Shown one piece after another: positions 48,301-56,709 of a stretch of 64,000 nucleotides of DNA; position 1 is the stretch's first letter, and each line of letters begins with the position of its first letter. Origin of the DNA: Methanobrevibacter olleyae (GTDB lineage: Archaea; Methanobacteriota; Methanobacteria; Methanobacteriales; Methanobacteriaceae); contig NZ_FOTL01000002.1 of NCBI RefSeq assembly GCF_900114585.1, positions 1 to 64,000 of the forward strand, in the 5' to 3' direction. The notes below the pieces were generated by a model. It did not search any database and was not told where the DNA came from. It was given only the letters and a program-made list of their open reading frames with translations. The position numbers were made by a program, and so were the translations under genes.

Positions 48301-48533
48301 ATAATTTGAGCTACAAGCTCTGGAGTTAGTGGTTCAGTATAAACAGTATCTGCCATATCCATGTCAGTTTGAATAGTAGCAGGATTACTGTTAACAAGAA
48401 CCGTTTCAATCCCTTCTTCTCTAAGGGATTTGCAAGCTTGAGAACCAGAGTAATCAAACTCAGCTGCTTGACCAATTTGAATAGGTCCAGAACCAATTAT
48501 AAGCACTTTATTAATATCCTCATCAACAGGCAT
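45354..48533 (-). CDS. carB: Carbamoyl-phosphate synthase large subunit
   Basis: 1059 residues from ATG 48533 ([14 protein letters not shown]), preceded by GAGAGGAT. Two homologous halves each hold an ATP-grasp domain: [20 protein letters not shown] opens the first and [20 protein letters not shown] the second; [20 protein letters not shown] and [20 protein letters not shown] close the grasp sites. The last ~130 residues are the MGS-like allosteric domain ([14 protein letters not shown]). It makes carbamoyl phosphate from bicarbonate, ammonia and 2 ATP for pyrimidines and arginine. Follows carA in an operon. Confidence 0.98.
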   Translation of the reverse strand: [1059 protein letters not shown]

Positions 48534-48704
48534 ATTATCCTCTCTTAAATACACATTAAAGTAATAATTTTATAATAATTTAAATAATAAATTCTTAATA
48601 ATTTTATAATAATAAATTTTTAATAATTTTAACTAATAAATTCTTAATGATTTTAATAATAATTTTGTTTTTAATAATCAATTAAATACAATGAAATTCA
48701 AAGC

Positions 48705-49784
48705 TTAGTACTCCTTAATCATTTTGCTAAAGTCTTCAAATAATACCTTTGTATCATTTGGGCCAGGACCAGATTCTGGATGGTATTGAATAGTTCTTAA
48801 TGGCAATTCTTTATGTGAAAATCCTTCTGGAGTACCATCATTTAAGTTGATTTGAGTTAATTCTAAGTCACTGCCTTTTAAAGAATCAGGATCAATACAG
48901 AATCCATGATTTTGTGAAGTAATAAACACTTTTCCAGATTGTAAATCTTTTACTGGTTGATTTGCTCCTCTGTGACCAAATTTCATTTTATAAGTGCTTG
49001 CTCCAAATGTTTTTGCAATTAGATGTTGGCCCATGCAAATACCGAATACAGGGAACTTATTGATCAATTTTTCCACATTACCGATTGTGCTTGTAAGCCT
49101 TTCAGGGTTTCCAGGGCCACTAGATACCATGAGACCATTTACACCATAATCCAAAATAGTCTTATAATCAGCATCATAAGGGAATAAAGCAACACCAACA
49201 CCATTTTCTAAGAAACAATTAATGATATTCCTTTTAACACCACAATCAATAATAGCTACTGTTTTATCAAAATCCCCATAAGTTTTAATTTCAGAAGTAG
49301 ATACTAAAGGAACTAGATCCAGATCAACGATACTTTTATGCTGGCGAGCACGAGCTACAAGTTCATCATCATCTATTTCTTCAGTAGCTAATGCTGCTTT
49401 TAAAGAGCCTTTTTCACGAATCTTTAAGGTTAAATCCCTTGTATCAATATCTTCAATTCCAGGCACTTTAAATTCTCTTAAAAACTCATCCAAAGTCTTT
49501 TTAGCACCGAAGTTAGATAATTTTTTACAAGCTTCCCTTACTACAAAACCTTCAACTTGCACTTTATCAGATTGATACCAATCTTCACTAACACCATAGT
49601 TGCCTTCTAAAGGATAAGTGGACATCAATATTTGTCCTTTAAAAGAAGGGTCAGTTAGTGCCTCGGTATAGCCAGACATACCAGTTGAAAAAGCAAGTTC
49701 ACCTACAGTTACAGTTTCATAACCAAAGGCTTCACCTTTTAAAATAGTTCCATCTTCTAAAGCTAATTTTGCTTCATTTCCCAT
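48705..49784 (-). CDS. carA: Carbamoyl-phosphate synthase small subunit
   Basis: 359 residues from ATG 49784 with GGGTGAAA upstream. LALEDGTILKGEAFGYETVT opens the N-terminal domain. The glutamine amidotransferase domain has SSGPGNPERL, the nucleophile Cys in VFGICMGQHLIAKTFGAS (about residue 243) and HPESGPGPND with catalytic His. It splits glutamine and channels ammonia to CarB. 171 bp of AT-rich DNA separate it from carB, more than usual, but the order and strand fit one transcript. Confidence 0.97.
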   Translation of the reverse strand: MGNEAKLALEDGTILKGEAFGYETVTVGELAFSTGMSGYTEALTDPSFKGQILMSTYPLEGNYGVSEDWYQSDKVQVEGFVVREACKKLSNFGAKKTLDEFLREFKVPGIEDIDTRDLTLKIREKGSLKAALATEEIDDDELVARARQHKSIVDLDLVPLVSTSEIKTYGDFDKTVAIIDCGVKRNIINCFLENGVGVALFPYDADYKTILDYGVNGLMVSSGPGNPERLTSTIGNVEKLINKFPVFGICMGQHLIAKTFGASTYKMKFGHRGANQPVKDLQSGKVFITSQNHGFCIDPDSLKGSDLELTQINLNDGTPEGFSHKELPLRTIQYHPESGPGPNDTKVLFEDFSKMIKEY

Positions 49785-50529
49785 ATTTTCACCCAAATAT
49801 AATTCATTGTATTTAATATCAAAATAATAACAGATCAATATACAAATGATAAATTAATTTACCTTAATTATTTATGTAATTTATTTAATTTAAATTATTC
49901 TATAAATCAGCTTTTAATTAAGAATATTTAAAATCAAACCTTAACTAAATAAACCATCATCACATAACAAAATCAATCCAAAATTTATAAAACATCAATA
50001 TAAATAGTACATTATGATATGATATCTATTAAACAAAATATTTTAAGTTATCTATTAAGATGATAATTTATTAAAGCATAATTTGGCAATAGTGGAATGA
50101 TTTAATAAAAATAGAAAGTGGATTTGACAATATAATATAAATTATGATATTAGATTATTAATATAACAATAGAAAAATAGGGATTTCCAACAAAATCCCA
50201 TATGGATATTTCAAAGACTTAAACTAGGGTTAGAAAAAAAGTTTTTCATAAAAAGAAAAGATATTGCATTTTTAGCAAATATCCTAAATAAAAGGGATTA
50301 AGATAAAAAAAGTTTTTGATAAAATAATAATTGTAACATCAATCCAGCTATAATAATAGCATTATATAGATATTAGTTTAATTTTAGTCATATAAATTTT
50401 TTTATATTCGGTGTCGTTAATTATTTATAGATGGATGTATAGAATTATTATTAATTACTTGTACATATTTATCTTTTTAATTTCATTTATTTAAATAAAA
50501 TAATAAAAAATAATTGGAGGTAAATAAAA
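49785..50529. other. Divergent region between carA and the adhesin
   Basis: 745 bp without a gene. A small hairpin GGGATTT-CCAACA-AAATCCC lies at 50180-50199, and long A/T runs fill the rest. It must hold the promoters of carAB and of the adhesin, the latter preceded by a strong GGAGGT site at 50516-50521. No clear operator was found. Confidence 0.5.
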
Positions 50530-52644
50530 ATGATTAATGATTTGAATAAAATTGTTATAGTGTTTTTATTTTTAATTTTTTTATCTATTTCGGCTGTCTC
50601 AGCACAAGAGAATACAAGCCCTGAAATAGGTTTAAATGAAAACATAGAAACCATAGATGCAGAAACAGCAGAGGAAAAGATCAATCTTGGAACCGGTGAT
50701 GATAGTGCAGTAGCTTCAGAGTCTGGTAAAGAAGATGAAGTCAATCTTATAATGAATGAGGATAACTTAAAAGGTACAGGATCATCATTCAAAGATTTAC
50801 AAGAATTAATCGACAATACAGGTGTGAATAACATATTAACTCTAGATAAAGATTATGTTTATTCTGCTGGTGATTCAGAGATAGTTATTACTAAACCCAT
50901 AACTATTGATGGTAAAAACCATGTTATTGATGGAAAATTATCAACAAGAATACTCAATATAACTGGCAATTATGTCACATTAAAAAATATAAAATTCATA
51001 AACGCCAATAACACTCATGATGATTATGGTGGTGCTATCTATTGGAAAGGAACTAATGGTAATATAATCAACTGTTCTTTTGTCAATAACCATGCAAAGT
51101 ATGATGGTGGTGCTGTTTATTGGTATGGTGCTAATGGTAATTTAAAGGATTGTTCTTTTGTTAATAACCATGCTAATGATTATTATGGTGGTGCTGTTTA
51201 TTGGTATGGTGATAATGGTAATTTAAGTGCTTGTTCTTTTGCCAATAACCATGCAAAGTATGATGGTGGTGCTGTTTATTGGTATGGTGCTAATGGTAAG
51301 TTAAGTGCTTGTTCTTTTGTTAATAACCATGCTAATGATTATTATGGTGGTGCTGTTTATTGGAGTGGTGTTAATGGTGTTTTAAGTGCTTGTTCTTTTG
51401 TTAATAACCATGCTAACAATGATGGTGGTGCTGTTGATTGGAGTGGTGATAATGGTGTTTTAAGTGATTGTTCTTTTGTTAATAACCATGCTAACAATTA
51501 TGGTGGTGCTGTTGATTGGTGGGGTGATTATGGTGTTTTAAGTGATTGTTCTTTTGTTAATAACACTGTTAATCAGTATGGTAATGCTATTTATTTGAAT
51601 ACAAATACTACTAATGTATATTATTCTTCTTTTAGCATTTATCGCCCTAAAAATACAGCAGTGGTCAAAGTTAATAATCTAATCTACTACAATAATAGTA
51701 CTTATGGGGTTGAATATCAGGAAAAGGGTAAGCCAAGTCATTATGGTTTTATAAATGATGGTTATGTTACTTTTTATGATTTAGACAACGAAAAACACAA
51801 TATTGAAATGAGATTGGATAAAGATGGTAGCAAGTTTACTAATTATATAATTATAACTGGTGATTCTTACTTAAGTGCTGGTAATGTTTCTATGTTTTAT
51901 AATGATGGTACTAAATACACTTTAAAGCTAACAGATTATAAAGGAAACCCTTTAATAAATCAAAATGTCCAAATAATTATTGGAAGTGCAAAATACACTA
52001 TAAAAACAGATATAAGAGGATATGCAACACTAACCATTAAACAGAAAGCTGGAAAATACAATATTGTTGCTAGTTTTAATGGTAATAGTGAGTATGGTCC
52101 AGATAATATTGTAAGTACTTTAAGAATTTTAGATTCACCTATAACAAAGAATAAAAACCGTAAGATCTATTTTGGTGGAAGATTTAAAGTGCAAATAATA
52201 AATGTATATGGTAAGCATGTTGGTGCTGGAAAAACAGTTAAATTCACAATAGCTGGAAAAACATACAACATAAAAACAGACAAGAATGGTTATGCAAGCT
52301 TAAAAATAAGACTAAAGCCAAGAGCCAAAAAGTATACAATAACAACAAAATACGGTAAATTTATCAAAAAGAATAAAATCACTGTTAAACCTGTTTTAAC
52401 TGTTAAAACTATTGTAATGAAAAAAGGAAAGAGAATCAAATTCTATGTTAAGCTGATAAACACTAAAGGAGAACCACGAGCTAAAAAGAGAATAATATTT
52501 AGATTTGATGGAAAAAAATATAAAATCAAAACCAATAAAAACGGAATTGCAACACTAAAAATCAAATACCTAAGAAAAGGCAAACACAGGATTTACACAC
52601 AATACGGTAAAGCAAAAATAAAAAACACAATAAAAATTAAATAA
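50530..52644 (+). CDS. Adhesin-like protein with beta-helix and Ig-like repeats
   Basis: 704 residues, secreted. A signal peptide (IVIVFLFLIFLSISAVSA) is followed by an acidic linker (30-85). A parallel beta-helix region (about 90-380) has near-identical ~32-residue repeats of the type CSFVNNHANDYYGGAVYWYG. Two or three Ig-like/Big domains follow (LKLTDYKGNPLINQNVQI; VKFTIAGKTYNIKTDKNGYA; KIKTNKNGIATLKIKYLRKG). The C-terminus is very basic and has no membrane anchor. It is probably bound to pseudomurein or partner cells, as for other methanogen adhesins; this is inference. Confidence 0.9.
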   Translation: MINDLNKIVIVFLFLIFLSISAVSAQENTSPEIGLNENIETIDAETAEEKINLGTGDDSAVASESGKEDEVNLIMNEDNLKGTGSSFKDLQELIDNTGVNNILTLDKDYVYSAGDSEIVITKPITIDGKNHVIDGKLSTRILNITGNYVTLKNIKFINANNTHDDYGGAIYWKGTNGNIINCSFVNNHAKYDGGAVYWYGANGNLKDCSFVNNHANDYYGGAVYWYGDNGNLSACSFANNHAKYDGGAVYWYGANGKLSACSFVNNHANDYYGGAVYWSGVNGVLSACSFVNNHANNDGGAVDWSGDNGVLSDCSFVNNHANNYGGAVDWWGDYGVLSDCSFVNNTVNQYGNAIYLNTNTTNVYYSSFSIYRPKNTAVVKVNNLIYYNNSTYGVEYQEKGKPSHYGFINDGYVTFYDLDNEKHNIEMRLDKDGSKFTNYIIITGDSYLSAGNVSMFYNDGTKYTLKLTDYKGNPLINQNVQIIIGSAKYTIKTDIRGYATLTIKQKAGKYNIVASFNGNSEYGPDNIVSTLRILDSPITKNKNRKIYFGGRFKVQIINVYGKHVGAGKTVKFTIAGKTYNIKTDKNGYASLKIRLKPRAKKYTITTKYGKFIKKNKITVKPVLTVKTIVMKKGKRIKFYVKLINTKGEPRAKKRIIFRFDGKKYKIKTNKNGIATLKIKYLRKGKHRIYTQYGKAKIKNTIKIK
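51061..51560 (+). repeat. Internal ~96-105-bp repeats of the adhesin
   Basis: Seven or so near-identical DNA repeats containing TGTTCTTTTGTTAATAACCA and GGTGGTGCTGTTTATTGG encode the beta-helix turns. High DNA identity, including silent positions, indicates recent expansion or gene conversion. Confidence 0.85.
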
Positions 52645-52711
52645 AAAAAAGATAAGATACAAACCCTTATCTTTTTTCCTTATTTTTTAAAATTAATCCT
52701 ATTTTTATAAA

Positions 52712-53431
52712 TTAATATTCTCCACTAGAACATCTATCAAATTTCATTTGTTTAGAAATCTCTTTCTCTCTCTTTTGTGAAACTTTAGTATTCATTTGAT
52801 TCATAAAGTCATCTAAGATGCTATCTTTAGATAATCTATTTGAATTCTTTTTATCTTCACCAGCTTCTTTATTTTCTTTAATATAATCTTGTTCATTAGA
52901 TTTGAAAGTTTTAAGATTTGAATTTGATTTTGAAAGAGAGTGCTTAAGAACTAAACCATCATAAAACCATCTTACTGCAAAGCTATCAGAGCTAGTTAAA
53001 GAAATTAAATGTTTAGAATATCCATTTTTAGAAAAAATAATTTCAATTGATGAATACAAAGTGGATAAATCAGACTTTTTAAGTTTTAAATCAATTATTT
53101 CAGAATAAAATATCTTCAAAGAACCCATAGATTTACGTTTAAGTAAAGATTTCTTTTTTAGTAAAATACAATCCTCTTCTAAGGATGTCTCAGATATCAC
53201 ATTAGAACTCATAGAATTTTTAGAATCAGAGGAACCAATACTTCTAGAATCAGAAGAATTAATATTCTTAGAATCAGAGAAACCAATACTTCTAGAATCA
53301 GAAGAATTAATATTCTTAGAATCATAGGAATTAGTTAATATTTTAGCATCCACTTTTGAACTTAATCTCTTTTTTGAAAAAGAAAAATTAAGAAGGTATT
53401 CAGATGAGTAATTTGAATTAGTTTTATCCAT
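52712..53431 (-). CDS. Unknown Ser-rich protein, possible PH-like domain
   Basis: 239 residues from ATG 53431 with GTGAT upstream; a longer frame to 53599 only shadows the neighbouring membrane gene. The middle (about 45-90) is a Ser/Asp/Asn linker with two copies of DSRSIG/FSDSKNINSS. After it, SLKIFYSEIIDLKLKKSDLS and a following strand-rich part resemble a PH-like lipid-binding fold. The C-terminus is basic (QKREKEISKQMKFDRC). No signal peptide. Third gene of a three-gene unit with two membrane proteins; it may act at the membrane. Confidence 0.55.
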   Translation of the reverse strand: MDKTNSNYSSEYLLNFSFSKKRLSSKVDAKILTNSYDSKNINSSDSRSIGFSDSKNINSSDSRSIGSSDSKNSMSSNVISETSLEEDCILLKKKSLLKRKSMGSLKIFYSEIIDLKLKKSDLSTLYSSIEIIFSKNGYSKHLISLTSSDSFAVRWFYDGLVLKHSLSKSNSNLKTFKSNEQDYIKENKEAGEDKKNSNRLSKDSILDDFMNQMNTKVSQKREKEISKQMKFDRCSSGEY

Positions 53432-53459
53432 AATATCACATACTAAATTAGATAGAAAA

Positions 53460-53867
53460 TCAGAATGAAGTGTTAATCTTTCCTTCAATGAAATATAATA
53501 AAGCAAGGTAAATAGCCATAGATGCGAAATAGCTAATAATATCCATATAATCAAAGATAGATCCTGATTTAATAAATAATGCCACATACTCCCATACAAA
53601 TGATGCTAAGATTGTAACAATAATTATAATCCAAAGATTTGTTAATTTAAAGGGATAAACAACATTTAGAAAGCTTAACAATACAATGATAGCTAAAAGA
53701 TCATTAAAGTAAAATGTAAAAAACCAATTAAGAGAATGTAATAAATTATTATTCAATAAGTAAAGCAACAATGCTATAATTAAAATTATTAAATTCTTCA
53801 CTCTGAAATTTTCATTACTTCTTTCAAATGAAAATCTTTCAAGAATCAAATTAGGTAAATTAAACAT
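53460..53867 (-). CDS. Unknown polytopic membrane protein
   Basis: 135 residues from ATG 53867; TTG 53891 is an alternative. Four hydrophobic helices (for example LIILIIALLLYLLNN, IIIIVTILASFVWEYVALFI) separated by short loops; a conserved-looking Glu/Tyr in the third (WEY) recalls small VanZ/DUF2238-like proteins, but no assignment is made. Between a tail-anchored protein upstream and a Ser-rich protein downstream. Confidence 0.6.
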   Translation of the reverse strand: MFNLPNLILERFSFERSNENFRVKNLIILIIALLLYLLNNNLLHSLNWFFTFYFNDLLAIIVLLSFLNVVYPFKLTNLWIIIIVTILASFVWEYVALFIKSGSIFDYMDIISYFASMAIYLALLYFIEGKINTSF

Positions 53868-53899
53868 TCTAATCAATAAGAATTTTAGCAATTATTAAA

Positions 53900-54106
53900 T
53901 TAGTCAAAAGTCATTATAAAAATAGCTATCAATAAAACAATAACCATCATGATAATCAATAAAGCAGTATTATCCAATGCAAAGGATTTATAAAATCTAG
54001 GCTCATTTTGATAATCTTCTCTTTGATAGGTCTCTTCATTAGAATCTTTTACAATCTGTTTATCTTTTACTTCATAGTCCTCAACATCAATAATCTCATC
54101 ATCCAT
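53900..54106 (-). CDS. Small tail-anchored membrane protein
   Basis: 68 residues from ATG 54106, with GGGTGAT four bases upstream. The N-terminal 40 residues are acidic and soluble (MDDEIIDVEDYEVKDKQIVK); one helix at the very C-terminus (LLIIMMVIVLLIAIFIMTFD, about 48-67) would anchor it facing the cytoplasm. Function unknown. First gene of the three-gene minus-strand unit. Confidence 0.65.
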   Translation of the reverse strand: MDDEIIDVEDYEVKDKQIVKDSNEETYQREDYQNEPRFYKSFALDNTALLIIMMVIVLLIAIFIMTFD

Positions 54107-54493
54107 TTTATCACCCTTAGTTTGAAAATAATTATATCTTATTATCAATTAAAAATTTATAAATCTTTTTATAAATAATTGTTCTTATAAAAAAATATTA
54201 AAACATTACCTTAAACTAATCAAGTACAGATACCTATAAAAATAATAACTAATGAACTTAAACTAATCAAATATAGATAGCTATAAAAAATAATAACTAA
54301 TGAACTTAAACTAATCAAATATAGATAGCTATAAAAATAATAACTAATGAACTTAAACTAATCAAATATAGATAGCTATAAAAATAATTAAAATATAATT
54401 TAAATATGTATAATTAATTATTAATCTTAAAGCTAATTTAAGCTGATTATAGATTTGATTAAATTAAAAAAACAATAAATTGAAGGTGAAATT
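54107..54493. repeat. Divergent region with 47-48-bp repeats
   Basis: A unit with TTAAACTAATCAAATATAGA is repeated at 54211, 54258, 54306 and 54353, three of four nearly identical. Promoters of both flanking units must lie here. GGTGAAATT precedes the gene at 54494. Confidence 0.85.
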
Positions 54494-54724
54494 ATGAACC
54501 AATTTTGTCCAAAATGTGGGGCAAAACTATTAGATATCAATGCTAAGTTTTGTAGTCAATGTGGTGCTAACTTAACTGAAAAAAAGGAAATTGACCCTAA
54601 AGACTTACCTGATGAAAGAATTGATTTAAGAGAGGGCATGACTAAAAGAAATACTGGAATGTATAAGTTCACTAAATGGGGAAGACGAAAGAAAAAGCCA
54701 ATAAACTGGGACATGGAAAAATAA
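54494..54724 (+). CDS. Zinc-ribbon protein
   Basis: 76 residues. The first 30 form a double CxxC zinc ribbon (FCPKCGAKLL, KFCSQCGANL). The rest is charged and basic without a membrane helix. Such small zinc ribbons are common in methanogens, as partners or sensors of unknown kind. GGTGA precedes the ATG, and the next gene begins 19 bp after it. Confidence 0.8.
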   Translation: MNQFCPKCGAKLLDINAKFCSQCGANLTEKKEIDPKDLPDERIDLREGMTKRNTGMYKFTKWGRRKKKPINWDMEK

Positions 54725-54743
54725 CTAGTTTGGAGATTATAAA

Positions 54744-55091
54744 ATGAAAACAAAAGAGGAAATTGGAGAAAAAATTGAATCATTAAATGATAAAATTGCA
54801 GGATTAAAAGCTGAAGAAGAAAGCCTTAGTAATGAACTTAAAGTAATTCTTGCAGGTTCTGAACTACAATCAATTATGTTAACAAGCACTTTAGTTAGCT
54901 CTGAAAAACAGGTGGAGGACTTACTTGAAAAGTTTGAGCAAAGAGCAGAAGAATTAACTGAAAAATATGAAGAGGCATCTGCAAAGGCTAATGATGAATT
55001 AAAAAACCAAATCCATGCTATGATTTGGACAAATGACATTCGTTTAGATACCATTAAATGGGTTCTTGATAAAGAAGATGAAGAAATCTAA
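54744..55091 (+). CDS. Unknown coiled-coil protein
   Basis: 115 residues, almost wholly helical (KTKEEIGEKIESLNDKIAGL; VEDLLEKFEQRAEELTEKYE). Rod-like dimer likely. GGAGATTATAAA precedes the ATG. Second gene of a pair with the zinc ribbon. No function is assigned. Confidence 0.65.
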   Translation: MKTKEEIGEKIESLNDKIAGLKAEEESLSNELKVILAGSELQSIMLTSTLVSSEKQVEDLLEKFEQRAEELTEKYEEASAKANDELKNQIHAMIWTNDIRLDTIKWVLDKEDEEI

Positions 55092-55298
55092 TACCAAAAC
55101 ATTTAAAATACCCTATAAAAGAAATCTAAATACATTAAAACATTAAAGATTCTATAAAAGAAATCTGAATACATTAAAACATTTTATAAGGTTCTATAAA
55201 GAAATCTGAATATTCATTAAATCCATTAAAGAAACCTAATGATTTAAAAATAAAAAGACCTTAGTAATTTTTTAAAATTTCCAATAAGAGATTAAAGT

Positions 55299-56555
55299 AT
55301 GAAAAAGATTATTTCAATATTGCTTTTGTCATTAATCATATTATGTCCAATATTTGCTGAAAGTGTGGATGCAACTACTGTATTCTTAACATCAGACCAT
55401 CTTACAGGACATGATACTGATTTTGCCAGATTAGATGCCATCAAAGATAAGATAGAATCAAAAACAAACGGAGATGTCTCTGTAATAGTTGATGATTCTG
55501 CTTCTAATCCTGGAGAAGGGACACGAGTAATGAGAGCAGACTGTGATGTGGCAGTGACAATTGCATCTGCCTGTGCAGGAAATCTAGTTGATCTTGCAGG
55601 TTATTCCACAAAGGTTACTAAGAAAATCATTTATGTAAATGCAGGTTCTCTTGATTTAAATAGCTTGAACTTTTTAAGAAGGTCTTACGATGATGACTGG
55701 TCAGACTATAGATTTGCATCTGTAAAAAGTCCTGGAAAGTTCCTAAGTGATGCTGGAATAACTCTAGTTCAGCCAAGGGAAAAATATCCAAATGACTTGT
55801 ATAACGGAAGGCTAGCTTACGATAGCGATAATGTGAATGAATATATTGCAGATGAAATCATAAAGCAAATCTACACAAAAACTAATGAAAACAAACAATT
55901 GGATAGTGGCTTAATAGTTTATCATCAATTAAATCCAAAGTATTTAGCTGAAGATTCTAAAAAGATAGTTGATGAATATGGAAAAGACATGAAAGAATCA
56001 TATGGCTCTTATACAACCCAACAGTTATTATACATGAGTTCATCATATTTAGTAGGTTACAGCTTAGAAGTTCCACAATCATTTGAAGCTCCAGATAACC
56101 CTGAAAAATATTCCAGATTTACAAAGGGAGAATATTCCTTTAACGATTATTCTAATATGGCAGATGAAGTAGTAGACTATATGAATAAAAATGGCAAGGC
56201 ACCGGATTCCATTAATTACGAAGGTGCAACTATAGGATACTATGATTTAGTCTATAATTTTGCCTTGCTTAGTGAAAACCACACAAGTGCAAGTAACATG
56301 GATTTCCCATCAAAATTTGAATTCCATAAATATTACAGCAATTTCTTATTTGAAATATTGCCTATCGTAATAATATTCATTGTAATTATTGCAATAGCAC
56401 TAATTATTAGAGCTAGATTAAAAAGAAGAAAAAGGAGAAAAAATAGAAGATACAAGCCTAGAAGAAACCTAGAAAGAGCTAGAGAAACTGCTGTGCAAAA
56501 TAGAAGTTCAAGAAGATTTCATAAGAATTTAGATTCAAAATATTATTCAGACTAG
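55299..56555 (+). CDS. Surface protein with pseudomurein-binding-like repeat
   Basis: 418 residues. A signal peptide (IISILLLSLIILCPIFAESV) precedes a ~200-residue alpha/beta domain containing FARLDAIKDKIESKTNGDVS and CDVAVTIASACAGNLVDLAG. Residues about 270-325 (YSNMADEVVDYMNKNGKAPD, then GYYDLVYNFALLSENH) fit the pseudomurein-binding repeat pattern. One helix near 350-372 is followed by a strongly basic cytoplasmic tail (RLKRRKRRKNRRYKPRR). So it is anchored in the membrane and can contact the cell wall. Enzyme activity is unknown. Confidence 0.72.
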   Translation: MKKIISILLLSLIILCPIFAESVDATTVFLTSDHLTGHDTDFARLDAIKDKIESKTNGDVSVIVDDSASNPGEGTRVMRADCDVAVTIASACAGNLVDLAGYSTKVTKKIIYVNAGSLDLNSLNFLRRSYDDDWSDYRFASVKSPGKFLSDAGITLVQPREKYPNDLYNGRLAYDSDNVNEYIADEIIKQIYTKTNENKQLDSGLIVYHQLNPKYLAEDSKKIVDEYGKDMKESYGSYTTQQLLYMSSSYLVGYSLEVPQSFEAPDNPEKYSRFTKGEYSFNDYSNMADEVVDYMNKNGKAPDSINYEGATIGYYDLVYNFALLSENHTSASNMDFPSKFEFHKYYSNFLFEILPIVIIFIVIIAIALIIRARLKRRKRRKNRRYKPRRNLERARETAVQNRSSRRFHKNLDSKYYSD

Positions 56556-56709
56556 AATCATTCATCTAAAAAGCCAATAATATCAAATAAACAAGAGAAC
56601 ACAGATAAATCATAATCAGAAAGAAATATTAAGAGAAATAAAAGGAAAAATAAAAACTAAAAATAGATATCTTTTAAAATACTCTAGATTAATAATTGGG
56701 AGTTTAAAA

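Noticed and set aside
53432-53599. N-terminal extension of the Ser-rich protein
   Set aside because: It overlaps the membrane-protein gene in another frame, and ATG 53431 has its own ribosome binding site.
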